Part shown: positions 48,687 to 55,814 of the stretch, in pieces
Numbering within the stretch: the first letter of the stretch is position 1
Layout: each line of letters begins with the position of its first letter
From: Propionibacteriaceae bacterium
GTDB lineage: Bacteria > Actinomycetota > Actinomycetes > Propionibacteriales > Propionibacteriaceae
Reading direction: 5' to 3'
Length of the DNA: 64,000 nucleotides
Assembly: GCA_016717345.1 (NCBI GenBank)
Contig: JADKFR010000007.1
Coordinates: 1-64,000, forward strand
Made by a program: the position numbers and the translations under genes
The notes under the pieces: model-generated
What the model was told of the DNA's origin: nothing
Seen by the model: only the letters and a program-made list of their open reading frames with translations
Databases searched by the model: none

Positions 48687-48961
48687 TGACGATGCCCCGC
48701 ACAGTTGACGAGATCCTCCAGCACGCAGACCAGCTCGCAGCCCGGTTCGAGGACTACGAGCCCGACCCCGCCAATGAATTCGACCCCGGTGCCGTCGCGC
48801 TCTTGCGCGCCGCGATTCAGGAGCGGTCCGACGCCGAGCGCCACGTCCTGGACGCGATCAAGGCAGCAAGGGTTGCGGGCATGTCCTGGGCGGCCATCGG
48901 ACTCTTCGTCGGCACGTCGGGAGAGGCGGCCCGGCAGCGTTACGGGAACAAGGTCGCATGA
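48686..48961 (+). CDS. small antitoxin-like protein, copy 1
   Basis: A 91-residue protein: TVDEILQHADQLAARFEDYEPD, a helical middle, then MSWAAIGLFVGTSGEAARQRYG, a helix-turn-helix DNA-binding end. It follows a toxin remnant with an overlapping start (TGATG), the order of a type II toxin-antitoxin operon. Copy 2 at 50831 is closely similar. The antitoxin role is inferred from arrangement. Confidence 0.68.
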   Translation: MTMPRTVDEILQHADQLAARFEDYEPDPANEFDPGAVALLRAAIQERSDAERHVLDAIKAARVAGMSWAAIGLFVGTSGEAARQRYGNKVA

Positions 48962-49087
48962 TGGACGCCGACCGCAAGCCGCGACGGGGAGAAACGGCCG
49001 CGGGCTGGCCAACCTCCATCTCGACCCGACGAGGTCGCCCACCCAGCGCCGGGGCCAGCAGGCTCGCGCGTGAGCCAAAATGCTGCA

Positions 49088-49102
49088 TTATCCGGGTGAT
49101 AA
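49088..49102. promoter_or_regulatory. palindrome before the MNT gene
   Basis: TTATC-N5-GATAA lies 11 bases before the ATG of the MNT antitoxin and overlaps a possible -10 region. It may be the operator bound by the winged-helix domain of the same gene product. Confidence 0.45.
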
Positions 49103-49112
49103 GCTCCGGTTT

Positions 49113-49712
49113 ATGAAGGTTGAGGCCCCGGCTCTGCTACCCCTGCTCCGATCCCGAGCACAGGGGGACGTCCTCGCCTGGGTGTTCCTCACCCCCGGCG
49201 AACACAGCATCGCCGACATCGCCCGAGCCACCCAGGTTCCCGAAACCACCGTCCTCCGGGAGGTGGACCGACTCAGCGCCACCGGCTTCGTCCTCGAACG
49301 ACGCCAAGGCCGGACGCGCCTCATCACACCCAACCCCAGCAACCCCGCCACCCAGCCACTCACCGCGCTCCTGGCAGTGACCTTCGGACCAGCCCACGTC
49401 CTGCGGCAACAACTCGCCGACCTGGCTGGCGTCGACTACGCCGCCATCTACGGCTCCTGGGCAGCTCGAGCAACGGGCACACCCGGACAACCACCCGCCG
49501 ACATCGACCTGCTCGTCGTCGGCGACACGTCCCGAACCGATCTCTACGAACTCGCCGAGAACGCGTCCGCAACACTGCACCGACCGGTCAACGCCACCCT
49601 CATCGACCGTGCCACCTGGCTCAGCGGCACCGACCCGTTCATCACCACAGTCCAGGAGCGTCCCCTCATTACCCTCATCGACCGCCTCCATCCGACCCAA
49701 GGAGCCCAGTAA
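49113..49712 (+). CDS. winged-helix MNT nucleotidyltransferase antitoxin
   Basis: A 199-residue protein joining an N-terminal winged helix (GEHSIADIARATQVPETTVLRE) with a minimal nucleotidyltransferase domain: YGSWAARATGTPGQPPADIDLLVVG has the GSxxR-DxD pattern, with a longer spacer than usual. MNT proteins neutralise HEPN toxins by modifying them. The stop is 3 bases from the HEPN gene. The DNA-binding domain suggests self-regulation. Confidence 0.82.
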   Translation: MKVEAPALLPLLRSRAQGDVLAWVFLTPGEHSIADIARATQVPETTVLREVDRLSATGFVLERRQGRTRLITPNPSNPATQPLTALLAVTFGPAHVLRQQLADLAGVDYAAIYGSWAARATGTPGQPPADIDLLVVGDTSRTDLYELAENASATLHRPVNATLIDRATWLSGTDPFITTVQERPLITLIDRLHPTQGAQ

Positions 49713-49715
49713 CCC

Positions 49716-50201
49716 ATGTCCGTCACCAGATGGGAGCAAGGCCGCGCCGACATCGACCGCCTCATCACCCAAGGTCGGCTCGAGCGAGTCACCCCCAACC
49801 AGGAACACGCTCAGGTACTCCTCGGACAAGCCCGGAAGGCCGTCCAATCCGCCGCGGTGCTCGCGACCACCGACGACACCATCACCGCGTTCACCGCCGC
49901 CTACGACGCGGCCCGCAAGGCGCTCACCGCGATCCTCATCAACCAAGGACTGCGGCCCGGCAGCGGTGAAGGCGGCCACGCCGTGCTCCGTGAGGCAGTG
50001 CTCGCTCAGCTCGAGCCGCCGAACCAGCCAGCCGTCCGCGCATTCGGCTGGATGCGCCAGACCCGCAACAGCTCCTCCTACCCCGAACCGGACGGCGCCA
50101 CCGCGACCGAGCGCGAAGTCGCCGACGGCATTGAGGCAGCCAACGCGATCATCGAGGTCGCTGCCAAGGTCATCCCTGTCATGCCGGTCTACGGACGCTA
50201 A
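49716..50201 (+). CDS. HEPN-domain toxin-like protein
   Basis: A 161-residue HEPN protein, the partner of the MNT gene. Helices with RKAVQSAAVLATTDDTITAFTAAYDAARKAL are typical. The active motif R-x4-6-H is replaced by RQTRNSSSY, a form (RNxxxY) seen in part of the family, so RNase activity is uncertain. The stop overlaps the integrase remnant on the other strand. A copy of its last 30 residues is found at 52701. Confidence 0.82.
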   Translation: MSVTRWEQGRADIDRLITQGRLERVTPNQEHAQVLLGQARKAVQSAAVLATTDDTITAFTAAYDAARKALTAILINQGLRPGSGEGGHAVLREAVLAQLEPPNQPAVRAFGWMRQTRNSSSYPEPDGATATEREVADGIEAANAIIEVAAKVIPVMPVYGR

Positions 50202-50641
50202 CGGCCCCCGTCGCCGTCGGAGAAGGCCGGCTCGGCGAGCACAGGTTCGGCCAGCAGCGCCATGCGCTCGGCGATGATCCGGTCCCGACCCTCGGCGACG
50301 TGCTGGTAGACCAGCGCTGCCTTCGTCGTGGAGTGGCCCATCCGGGCCATCAGCTCGGCCAACGTCGCGCCCGCCTGGGCGGCCATCGTCGCCGCGCTGT
50401 GCCTGAGGTCGTGCACCCGTAGGTCGGGACGACCGGCGACCCTCACCGTCATGGAGGCCAGGTCCACGTCCTGTCGCCGCAGCTCGCTCACCTCTCCCCA
50501 GCGGAGGCCGCACCAGGCGGCCAGCAGGATCAGGGCGCGGTACTTGTCCGGCATGTTGTCCGCGATCGTGGCGATCTGCTGCGGGGTGGCCGGCCTGGGC
50601 TCGAACTTCCGGCGCACGACGGTCGGGCGCTCGACCTTGAC
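50198..50641 (-). pseudogene. tyrosine integrase C-terminal remnant 1
   Basis: Reads KVERPTVVRRKFEPRPATPQQ, then AAWCGLRWGEVSELRRQDVD with the first catalytic Arg, then jumps to AGRPDLRVHDLRHSAATMAAQ (His-x-x-Arg), MGHSTTKAALVYQHV with the Tyr and a normal end. About 90 residues are missing between DLASMTVRV and AGRPDL. Not a working integrase. Confidence 0.82.
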
Positions 50642-50770
50642 ATGAGGCTGGCCGACATCACCGCGGACGACATCGATGACTGGTATGCGACGCTGCTGCC
50701 GGCCGCGCCAACCCGCCGCAGCCACACCTACGCGCTGCTCTCGACCGTCATGCGCAGCGCGAGCACCGGC
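50642..50770 (+). pseudogene. tyrosine integrase core-binding fragment, inverted
   Basis: RLADITADDIDDWYATLLPAA and RRSHTYALLSTVMRSAS match the core-binding domain that should precede remnant 1, but lie on the opposite strand, head to head with it. An inversion or a join of two islands explains it. Confidence 0.68.
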
Positions 50771-50830
50771 CGCCGGGCGCTGATCTCCGAGTCGCCGTGC
50801 AGTGCCGGCCCGAGACAAGTACCTCAGGTG

Positions 50831-51106
50831 ATGACGATGCCCCGCACAGTTGACGAGATCCTCCAGCACGCCGACCAGCTCGCAGCTCGATTCGAGGACT
50901 ACGAGCCCGACCCCACCGACGGACTCGACCCTGGAGCCGTCGCGCTGCTCCGCGCCGCGATCCAGGAGCGGTCGGACGCCGAGCGGCACGTCCTGGACGC
51001 GATCAAGGCCGCCCGGGCGGCGGGCATGTCGTGGTCCGCCATCGGGATCTTCGTCGGAACCTCAGGAGAGGCAGCCCGGCAGCGATACGGGAACAAGGTC
51101 GCCTGA
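50831..51106 (+). CDS. small antitoxin-like protein, copy 2
   Basis: A 91-residue near-duplicate of the protein at 48686 (TVDEILQHADQLAARFEDYEPD; MSWSAIGIFVGTSGEAARQRYG). Upstream only the last codons of the toxin remain (ARDKYLR, ending TGA at 50829). It therefore stands without a toxin. The shared block starts around 50806 and matches 48660 onward. Confidence 0.68.
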   Translation: MTMPRTVDEILQHADQLAARFEDYEPDPTDGLDPGAVALLRAAIQERSDAERHVLDAIKAARAAGMSWSAIGIFVGTSGEAARQRYGNKVA

Positions 51107-51364
51107 CGAGTGCCGCCGAACACGGAGCATGCGGCGTGACCGGCGCCGCCGGGACTCATCTCTAGCCGTATTCGTATCGAGCGATTCGGCAAATGGCACG
51201 ATTCCCTCGACGAGGAGGCGGCTCCAGTCGACGGCGCATGCATGCAGAACAGCTCAAGACTCGTTGCGTGTGGCCCTATGGCGCCATAACCTCTGCGGGC
51301 GTCGCGGCGGCCTGAGCTGCCGCTGCCGCGCTGCGCCTGATGTCGCGGACGGGCGGACCTTCGC
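51107..51364. other. gap between antitoxin copy 2 and the ATPase
   Basis: About 260 bases with no recognisable gene or repeat. Confidence 0.45.
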
Positions 51365-52582
51365 TCAGGCGCCCTTGGAGCGCGCCTTCAGCGGCGGGAC
51401 TTCGAGCTGGGGAATCGCGCGTCGGAGGAACCGGTCGAAATGCGGCACGGTAAAGGCCGCGTATCCGTGCTCGGGCGTGTAGAGCAGACCCATGTTGATC
51501 AGTTCCGCGCGAGTCGGCCCGAGGTTGGTGGAGGTGCGGCCCATGATCGCTGCGACGTCGCTGGCCTTCTGCGGAGCGCTGCCCAACTCGGCCATCGCCC
51601 TGAGGTACGCGCGCTGGAGTTCCGTGGCGCGGTCCAGCCGCACCCGGAAGAACGATGCGTCGAGCTTGGCTTCGTAGCCGGGCTCAGCGGCCAGCATGTC
51701 GTCCCTGGTGATGACGGGCCCCTCGGCGACGGTCCACACGGCGTAGCCCAACTCCTGGATGAAGTACGGGTAGCCGCCTGTGATGGCGACTGCAGCGTCG
51801 AGCGCCTCCTGGGTGTACGTCACGCCCTCGTCTGCGGCTGGCCGCGACAGCGCTTCCCTGGCGTCCTCGGCCGACAGGTTCCCCAGAGCGGGGAACTTGA
51901 ACAGTCGCTCGGCATAGGACTTGGCGTCTCCGGCAAGTTCCGCGATGTGCGGCAGGCCCGCGGCCACCATCGTGATCGGCAGGTTCCGCTGAACCATCTT
52001 GTGAAGGGCCTGGATGAGCGCTTCCAGCTGTGACGGCTTCAGGAACTGGACCTCGTCGAGAAGCAGTACCAAGCCCTTCTCATGCTCCTTAGCCGCCTCG
52101 CCAACCGCTAGGAACAGGTCGGTGAGGTCGAGGCTGAGATCTGCGTGGTCGGCGAACCCTTCGGCCGCTTCGACGCCTAGCCCGGCTGACCAGGTCCCGG
52201 CGGGGTCCACGCTGACGGAGAACGACTTCAGCACGGCCGCCGCGTGCTTCACGCGATCGGTCCACCTCGCCTTCGGGGACAACTCAAGAAGCGCCGACCG
52301 CATCTGGACCGCGACGTCGCGTCGGAACTCAGAGTCGTCATGCTTGCTGACCTCGATCTCCACGACCACCCAGTCGCGAGCGAGCGCCTTGCGCCGGAAG
52401 AGGGCCAGCAGGACGGTCTTCCCGACACCTCGCAGACCGGTGACGATCATCGACTGCTCCGTTCGACCCCGCTCGATCCGGGCGAGCAACAGGTCGAAGG
52501 ACTCGAGCTGGTCATCACGGCCAACCAGTGCCTGCGGCTGCGCGCCGGCGTTGGGCGTGTACGGGTTGGTCAGGGCCTTCAC
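51365..52582 (-). CDS. AAA ATPase, Orc1/Cdc6-like archaeal ATPase family
   Basis: A 405-residue protein with Walker A TGLRGVGKTVLL, Walker B VLLLDEVQFLKPSQLE, sensor-like TMVAAGLPHIAEL and a C-terminal winged helix (KASDVAAIMGRTSTNLGPTRAELINMGLLYTPEHGY). Proteins of this family occur in prokaryotic islands; their action is not settled. The GTG at 52582 sits after TAAGAT, a -10-like hexamer, and no leader RBS, so the mRNA may be leaderless. The upstream region is AT-rich and holds a nested palindrome. Confidence 0.85.
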   Translation of the reverse strand: MKALTNPYTPNAGAQPQALVGRDDQLESFDLLLARIERGRTEQSMIVTGLRGVGKTVLLALFRRKALARDWVVVEIEVSKHDDSEFRRDVAVQMRSALLELSPKARWTDRVKHAAAVLKSFSVSVDPAGTWSAGLGVEAAEGFADHADLSLDLTDLFLAVGEAAKEHEKGLVLLLDEVQFLKPSQLEALIQALHKMVQRNLPITMVAAGLPHIAELAGDAKSYAERLFKFPALGNLSAEDAREALSRPAADEGVTYTQEALDAAVAITGGYPYFIQELGYAVWTVAEGPVITRDDMLAAEPGYEAKLDASFFRVRLDRATELQRAYLRAMAELGSAPQKASDVAAIMGRTSTNLGPTRAELINMGLLYTPEHGYAAFTVPHFDRFLRRAIPQLEVPPLKARSKGA

Positions 52583-52600
52583 CCTGGTGATCTTACAAGC

Positions 52601-52639
52601 TTTAGGAAACTTTATCCAGAACAGATAAAATCGCCTAAA
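52601..52639. promoter_or_regulatory. nested 39-bp dyad upstream of the AAA ATPase
   Basis: TTTAGG-N4-TTTATC-N7-GATAAA-N4-CCTAAA, fully symmetric, 19 bases before the ATPase start codon and overlapping its likely promoter. In a GC-rich genome this AT-rich symmetric site is probably a repressor site. Confidence 0.6.
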
Positions 52640-52700
52640 ACCAATAAGGCGGGCGATCGGCGGGTGGAGTCCGGGCACTAGTCTGCCGTCCGCGGGGGGC

Positions 52701-52803
52701 AACGGCGACCGAGCGCGAAGTCGCCGACGGCATCGGCGCAGCCGACGCGATCATCCAGGTCGCTGCCAAGGTCGTCCCTGTCATGCCGGTCTACGGACGC
52801 CAA
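52701..52803 (+). pseudogene. duplicate of the HEPN 3' end
   Basis: Repeats the last 33 codons or so of the HEPN gene (ATEREVADGI to VMPVYGR) with several substitutions, ending in GCC instead of the stop. It abuts integrase remnant 2, as the intact HEPN gene abuts remnant 1. Confidence 0.78.
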
Positions 52804-53189
52804 CGGCCCACATCGCCGTCGGGGAACGTTGGCTGAGCGAGCAGAGGTTCGGCAAGCAAGGCCATCCGCTCAGCGATGATCCGATCGCGACCCTCCGCGA
52901 CGTGCTGGTAGACCAGCGCGGCCTTCGTCGTGGAATCCCCCATCCGCGCCATCAGCTCCGCTAGCGTCGCGCCCGCCTGGGCGGCCATCGTCGCCGCGCA
53001 ATGCCTGAGGTCGTGCACCCGCAGGTCGGGACGACCGGCGACCCGACGGGCGCGGTGGTACGTCTTGAAGAGGGTGTTCACATGCAAGTGGCCAGTGCGG
53101 GCCGCGTTCGGGAACAGCAGGCCGTCCGGACCGGGCACGGCGTACTCGGCGAGATGCCGCCGCAGAGGCTGGCGAAGGTTCGGCGGGAG
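52791..53189 (-). pseudogene. tyrosine integrase C-terminal remnant 2
   Basis: Reads GLPPNLRQPLRRHLAEYAVPG, LHVNTLFKTYHRARRVAGRP, LRVHDLRHCAATMAAQ (His-x-x-Arg) and MGDSTTKAALVYQHVAEG with Tyr. It overlaps the sequence similar to remnant 1 but extends further N-terminally. The N-terminal half is missing. Confidence 0.82.
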
Positions 53190-53192
53190 GCC

Positions 53193-53501
53193 ATGACCAC
53201 CGTCACACCCATCCACCCCGGCGAGATCCTCATGGAGGAGTCCCTAGGGCCCCTTGAGATCTCCCAGAACCGGCTCGCCGTCGCCATCGGCGTCCCACCC
53301 CGCCGGATCAACGAGATCGTCCACGGCAAGCGCCGAGTCACGGCAGACACCGCGCTGCGGCTCGCGCGCCACTTCGGCACCAGCGACCGGTTCTGGCCCA
53401 ACCTCCAGACCCGCTTCCATCTGGTGACGGAGGCCGCAACGAGCGACAGCCATGAGCACCTACTGGAACATCTGAAGGTTCGATCGTCCGACTCGTGCTG
53501 A
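53193..53501 (+). CDS. higA: HigA-family antitoxin, orphan
   Basis: A 102-residue XRE-type protein of the HigA/VapI group: IHPGEILMEESLGPLEISQN, then RLAVAIGVPPRRINEIVHGKRRVTAD (HTH). HigA represses its operon and neutralises HigB; the higB gene expected just upstream is absent, replaced by an integrase remnant. The ATG at 53193 has CGGGAGG before it. Confidence 0.85.
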   Translation: MTTVTPIHPGEILMEESLGPLEISQNRLAVAIGVPPRRINEIVHGKRRVTADTALRLARHFGTSDRFWPNLQTRFHLVTEAATSDSHEHLLEHLKVRSSDSC

Positions 53502-53506
53502 CACCT

Positions 53507-53578
53507 TACGATCATAAAGTGTGATTATCGTGCGCCTTATCACATTTTACGATCACATCGTGCGATACCATGATCGTA
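53507..53578. promoter_or_regulatory. three operator-like sites before the Fic gene
   Basis: TACGATCA at 53507-53514 and 53548-53555, and its exact reverse complement TGATCGTA at 53571-53578, overlapping the ATG of the Fic gene. The last two form an inverted pair with 15 bases between. The region also is AT-rich (GATTATCGTG, TTATCACATTTT). Confidence 0.6.
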
Positions 53579-54819
53579 TGGAACACGTTGACCCCAGTTC
53601 CGAGTCAAGCTCCGCGACCGGCAGCACGGCGTTCGGGCCGATCACCTGGGAACCCCTCCCCTGGCGGCCCACCTTCGACGTCGAGGCACTATCTCGCCGG
53701 GCTCGCAAGAGCCTGCCTGACAGCTACGACGCAGCGGTTCCGGTCCAGATCGCAGGGTGTTCGTTCAGCCTGTCCACCGCCCTGGCGGCTGACGTGGAGG
53801 ATGCAACGGCCGCGGTGGTGAACCTCGACAACTATGTGACGAACGCCGTCGGTGAGGATCACGACATCGCGCCCATGCAGACTGTGCTCCTGCGATCGGA
53901 GTCAGCTGCCTCCTCCCAGATCGAGAACCTCACCGTGGGGGCAAACCAGCTGGCGATCGCCGAGATCGGCGGCGCTGCCAGCGGCAACGCCGAGATGGTC
54001 TCCAGGAACGTGAAGGCTCTGCGCGCAGCCATCCGACTGGCCGGCCAGCTCGACGCGGCTTCCATCCTGGCCATGCACGAGGCCCTGCTAGGAGGCCAGG
54101 ACCCACGCGCGGGCCACTGGCGCGAGGTACAGGTGTGGATCGGCTCGTCCAGACTGAGCCCCGCCGGAGCTGCCTTCGTCCCGCCGCAGCCGTCTCGGGT
54201 CTCGGCCTACATGCATGACCTGGCGGTGTTCCTGGCCCGTGATGACCTACCGGTACTGCTCCACGCCGCGCTGGCTCATGCGCAGTTCGAGACAGTGCAC
54301 CCGTTCACCGACGGCAACGGACGCACCGGCCGAGCTCTGCTACAGGCGATGCTGCGCCGCGGCGAACTGACCAGGCGGGTGACCATACCAATCTCGGCGG
54401 GCCTGCTCACCGACACGGCGTCCTACTTCGCTGCGCTGATGGCCTACCGCGATGGCGACATCGTCCCGATCGTGCAGCAGTTATGCCAGGCCAGTCGAGC
54501 CGCGGCCCTGCATGGGCGCTGGCTGATCGACGAGCTCGCCCATACCAAAGGGTCCTGGCTCGAAACCGTGCGGCCGCGCGCCGGCTCGACGAGTCGAAGC
54601 TTGCTCGGCATGTTGGTGGGTCAGCCCGCCATCACCGTCGCCTGGGTCCAGGAGCAGCTGGGTGTATCGAACACCGCTGCCCGCCGCGCCGTCGATCAAC
54701 TCACAGCGGCTGGCGTCATCACCGAGACAACCGACCGGCGGCGCAACCGGGTGTTCGTCGCCCGCGACGTCATCGACATCCTCGATGAGTTCGCCGCACG
54801 CGCAGGCCACCGGGGCTGA
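53578..54819 (+). CDS. Fic-family adenylyltransferase with C-terminal winged helix
   Basis: A 413-residue Fic protein; the family transfers AMP to target proteins. The Fic motif HPFTDGNGRTGR starts at His241. An inhibitory motif (S/T)xxxE(G/N) is present at Ser112 to Asn117 (SSQIEN), before the Fic core, as in class II proteins that regulate themselves. The C-terminus has a winged helix (VAWVQEQLGVSNTAARRAVDQL). The ATG at 53578 is chosen over an upstream GTG at 53521 because the latter translates the AT-rich operator region. Confidence 0.9.
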   Translation: MEHVDPSSESSSATGSTAFGPITWEPLPWRPTFDVEALSRRARKSLPDSYDAAVPVQIAGCSFSLSTALAADVEDATAAVVNLDNYVTNAVGEDHDIAPMQTVLLRSESAASSQIENLTVGANQLAIAEIGGAASGNAEMVSRNVKALRAAIRLAGQLDAASILAMHEALLGGQDPRAGHWREVQVWIGSSRLSPAGAAFVPPQPSRVSAYMHDLAVFLARDDLPVLLHAALAHAQFETVHPFTDGNGRTGRALLQAMLRRGELTRRVTIPISAGLLTDTASYFAALMAYRDGDIVPIVQQLCQASRAAALHGRWLIDELAHTKGSWLETVRPRAGSTSRSLLGMLVGQPAITVAWVQEQLGVSNTAARRAVDQLTAAGVITETTDRRRNRVFVARDVIDILDEFAARAGHRG

Positions 54820-55073
54820 GCTTGGAGTGGGCGATCCGGGGCCAGCGCGGTCTCGTGCACGGGTGAACATCAGCTGCTCGAGCCATGCGAGCCACCCCTC
54901 TAGCAAAGACCGGTCGCGGATGAAGAACTGTTCGCCCGCTACGTCCACGATCCGCTCAGCCAACTCCTCCAGCCGCGAGACTCACTCGCCTGCGTCTCGC
55001 TTGTGAGATCTCCGGCTTGGCGGCCGGTAGCCTGAGCCGCGCTCGGAGCTCCCGCGAGGCACTGCTGACGCGA

Positions 55074-55107
55074 AGCGACCCCCGGCGCATGATCGCCGGG
55101 GGTCGCT
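55074..55107 (-). terminator. strong hairpin downstream of the fasciclin gene
   Basis: A perfect 14-bp stem (AGCGACCCCCGGCG / CGCCGGGGGTCGCT) with a 6-base loop, 18 bases past the fasciclin stop. It marks the right end of the accessory region. Confidence 0.82.
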
Positions 55108-55125
55108 CCAGGTTCGGGCGAGTGG

Positions 55126-55699
55126 TTACTTGGTGGGCATCAACACAGCATCGATCACGTGGATGACCCCGTTGCTGGCCGTCACGTCGGTCTTCACCAC
55201 GTTGACCCGGTTCCCGGCCGCGTCCACCAGGACGACCTTGTCGCCGGACACTTCCACGGTGAGCTCGGCCCCCTGCACGGTCTTCACCTTCTGGCCGTTC
55301 ATCGTGACCACATCGGCGGCCATGACCTTCCCGGACACAACGTGGTAGGTGAGAATGTCCGTAAGCGCCCCCTTGGGCTCCTTCAGCAGCGTCTCAACCG
55401 TCCCCTTCGGAAGCTTCGCGAACGCAGCATCGGTCGGTGCAAACACGGTGAACGGACCCGTGCCTTTCAGCGTGTCGACAAGGCCGGCGGCCGTGAGGGC
55501 TGCGGCCAGGGTCTTGAAGTCACCGGCCGCGACCGCGGTGTCCACGATGTCCGAAGCGGCCATCGCTGAGGCACTCGGGCTGGACGACATGCTGGGGCTC
55601 ATCGGGGCTGCCGACGAGGACGGGGGTCACGGCAGTGCTGCACGCACCCAGCAGGAGGGTGAGGCTGAGGGCTCCGGCGGCGGGGAACTTTCGGTTCAT
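55126..55699 (-). CDS. fasciclin-domain lipoprotein, one-base frame break
   Basis: An exported, lipid-anchored fasciclin (FAS1) protein of about 190 residues. From the ATG at 55699 the signal peptide ends in LLLGACS. The mature part has a Ser/Pro/Met linker, then one FAS1 domain: DIVDTAVAAGDFKTL, GPFTVFAPTDAAFAKLP, ILTYHVVSGKV and GVIHVIDAVLMP. The frames of signal peptide and domain differ by one base; removing one from the G5 run at 55622-55626 joins TAVTP to SSSAAPMSPS. FAS1 proteins act in adhesion. AAAGG precedes the ATG. It is divergent from carH and shares the operator region. Confidence 0.85.
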
Positions 55700-55718
55700 G
55701 ACTGGCACCTTTCGTAGA

Positions 55719-55795
55719 ATGTTTGTGGACTGCTTGTGGAATGATTGTGGAACATCAGCGCTCCAGTTGTCAAGACTGTGTCGAATGTTTGTAGA
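55719..55795. promoter_or_regulatory. 11-bp phased direct repeats, CarH operator
   Basis: Three head-to-tail 11-mers, ATGTTTGTGGA (55719), CTGCTTGTGGA (55730), ATGATTGTGGA (55741), and a fourth, ATGTTTGTAGA, at 55785, exactly 44 bases further, in the same 11-base phase. At 55763 a weak unit CCAGTTGTCAA keeps the TTGT core. This is the geometry bound by CarH tetramers. The array spans the region between the divergent carH and fasciclin genes. Confidence 0.78.
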
Positions 55796-55814
55796 GTGTC
55801 CCCGGGAGGATCAC

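Noticed and set aside
54800..54972. Minus-strand peptide with GEQFFIRDRSLLEGWLAW after the Fic gene
   Set aside because: Looks protein-like, but it is only about 50 residues before it runs into the antisense of Fic, has only a TTG start and no ribosome site; kept as possible remnant, not annotated.
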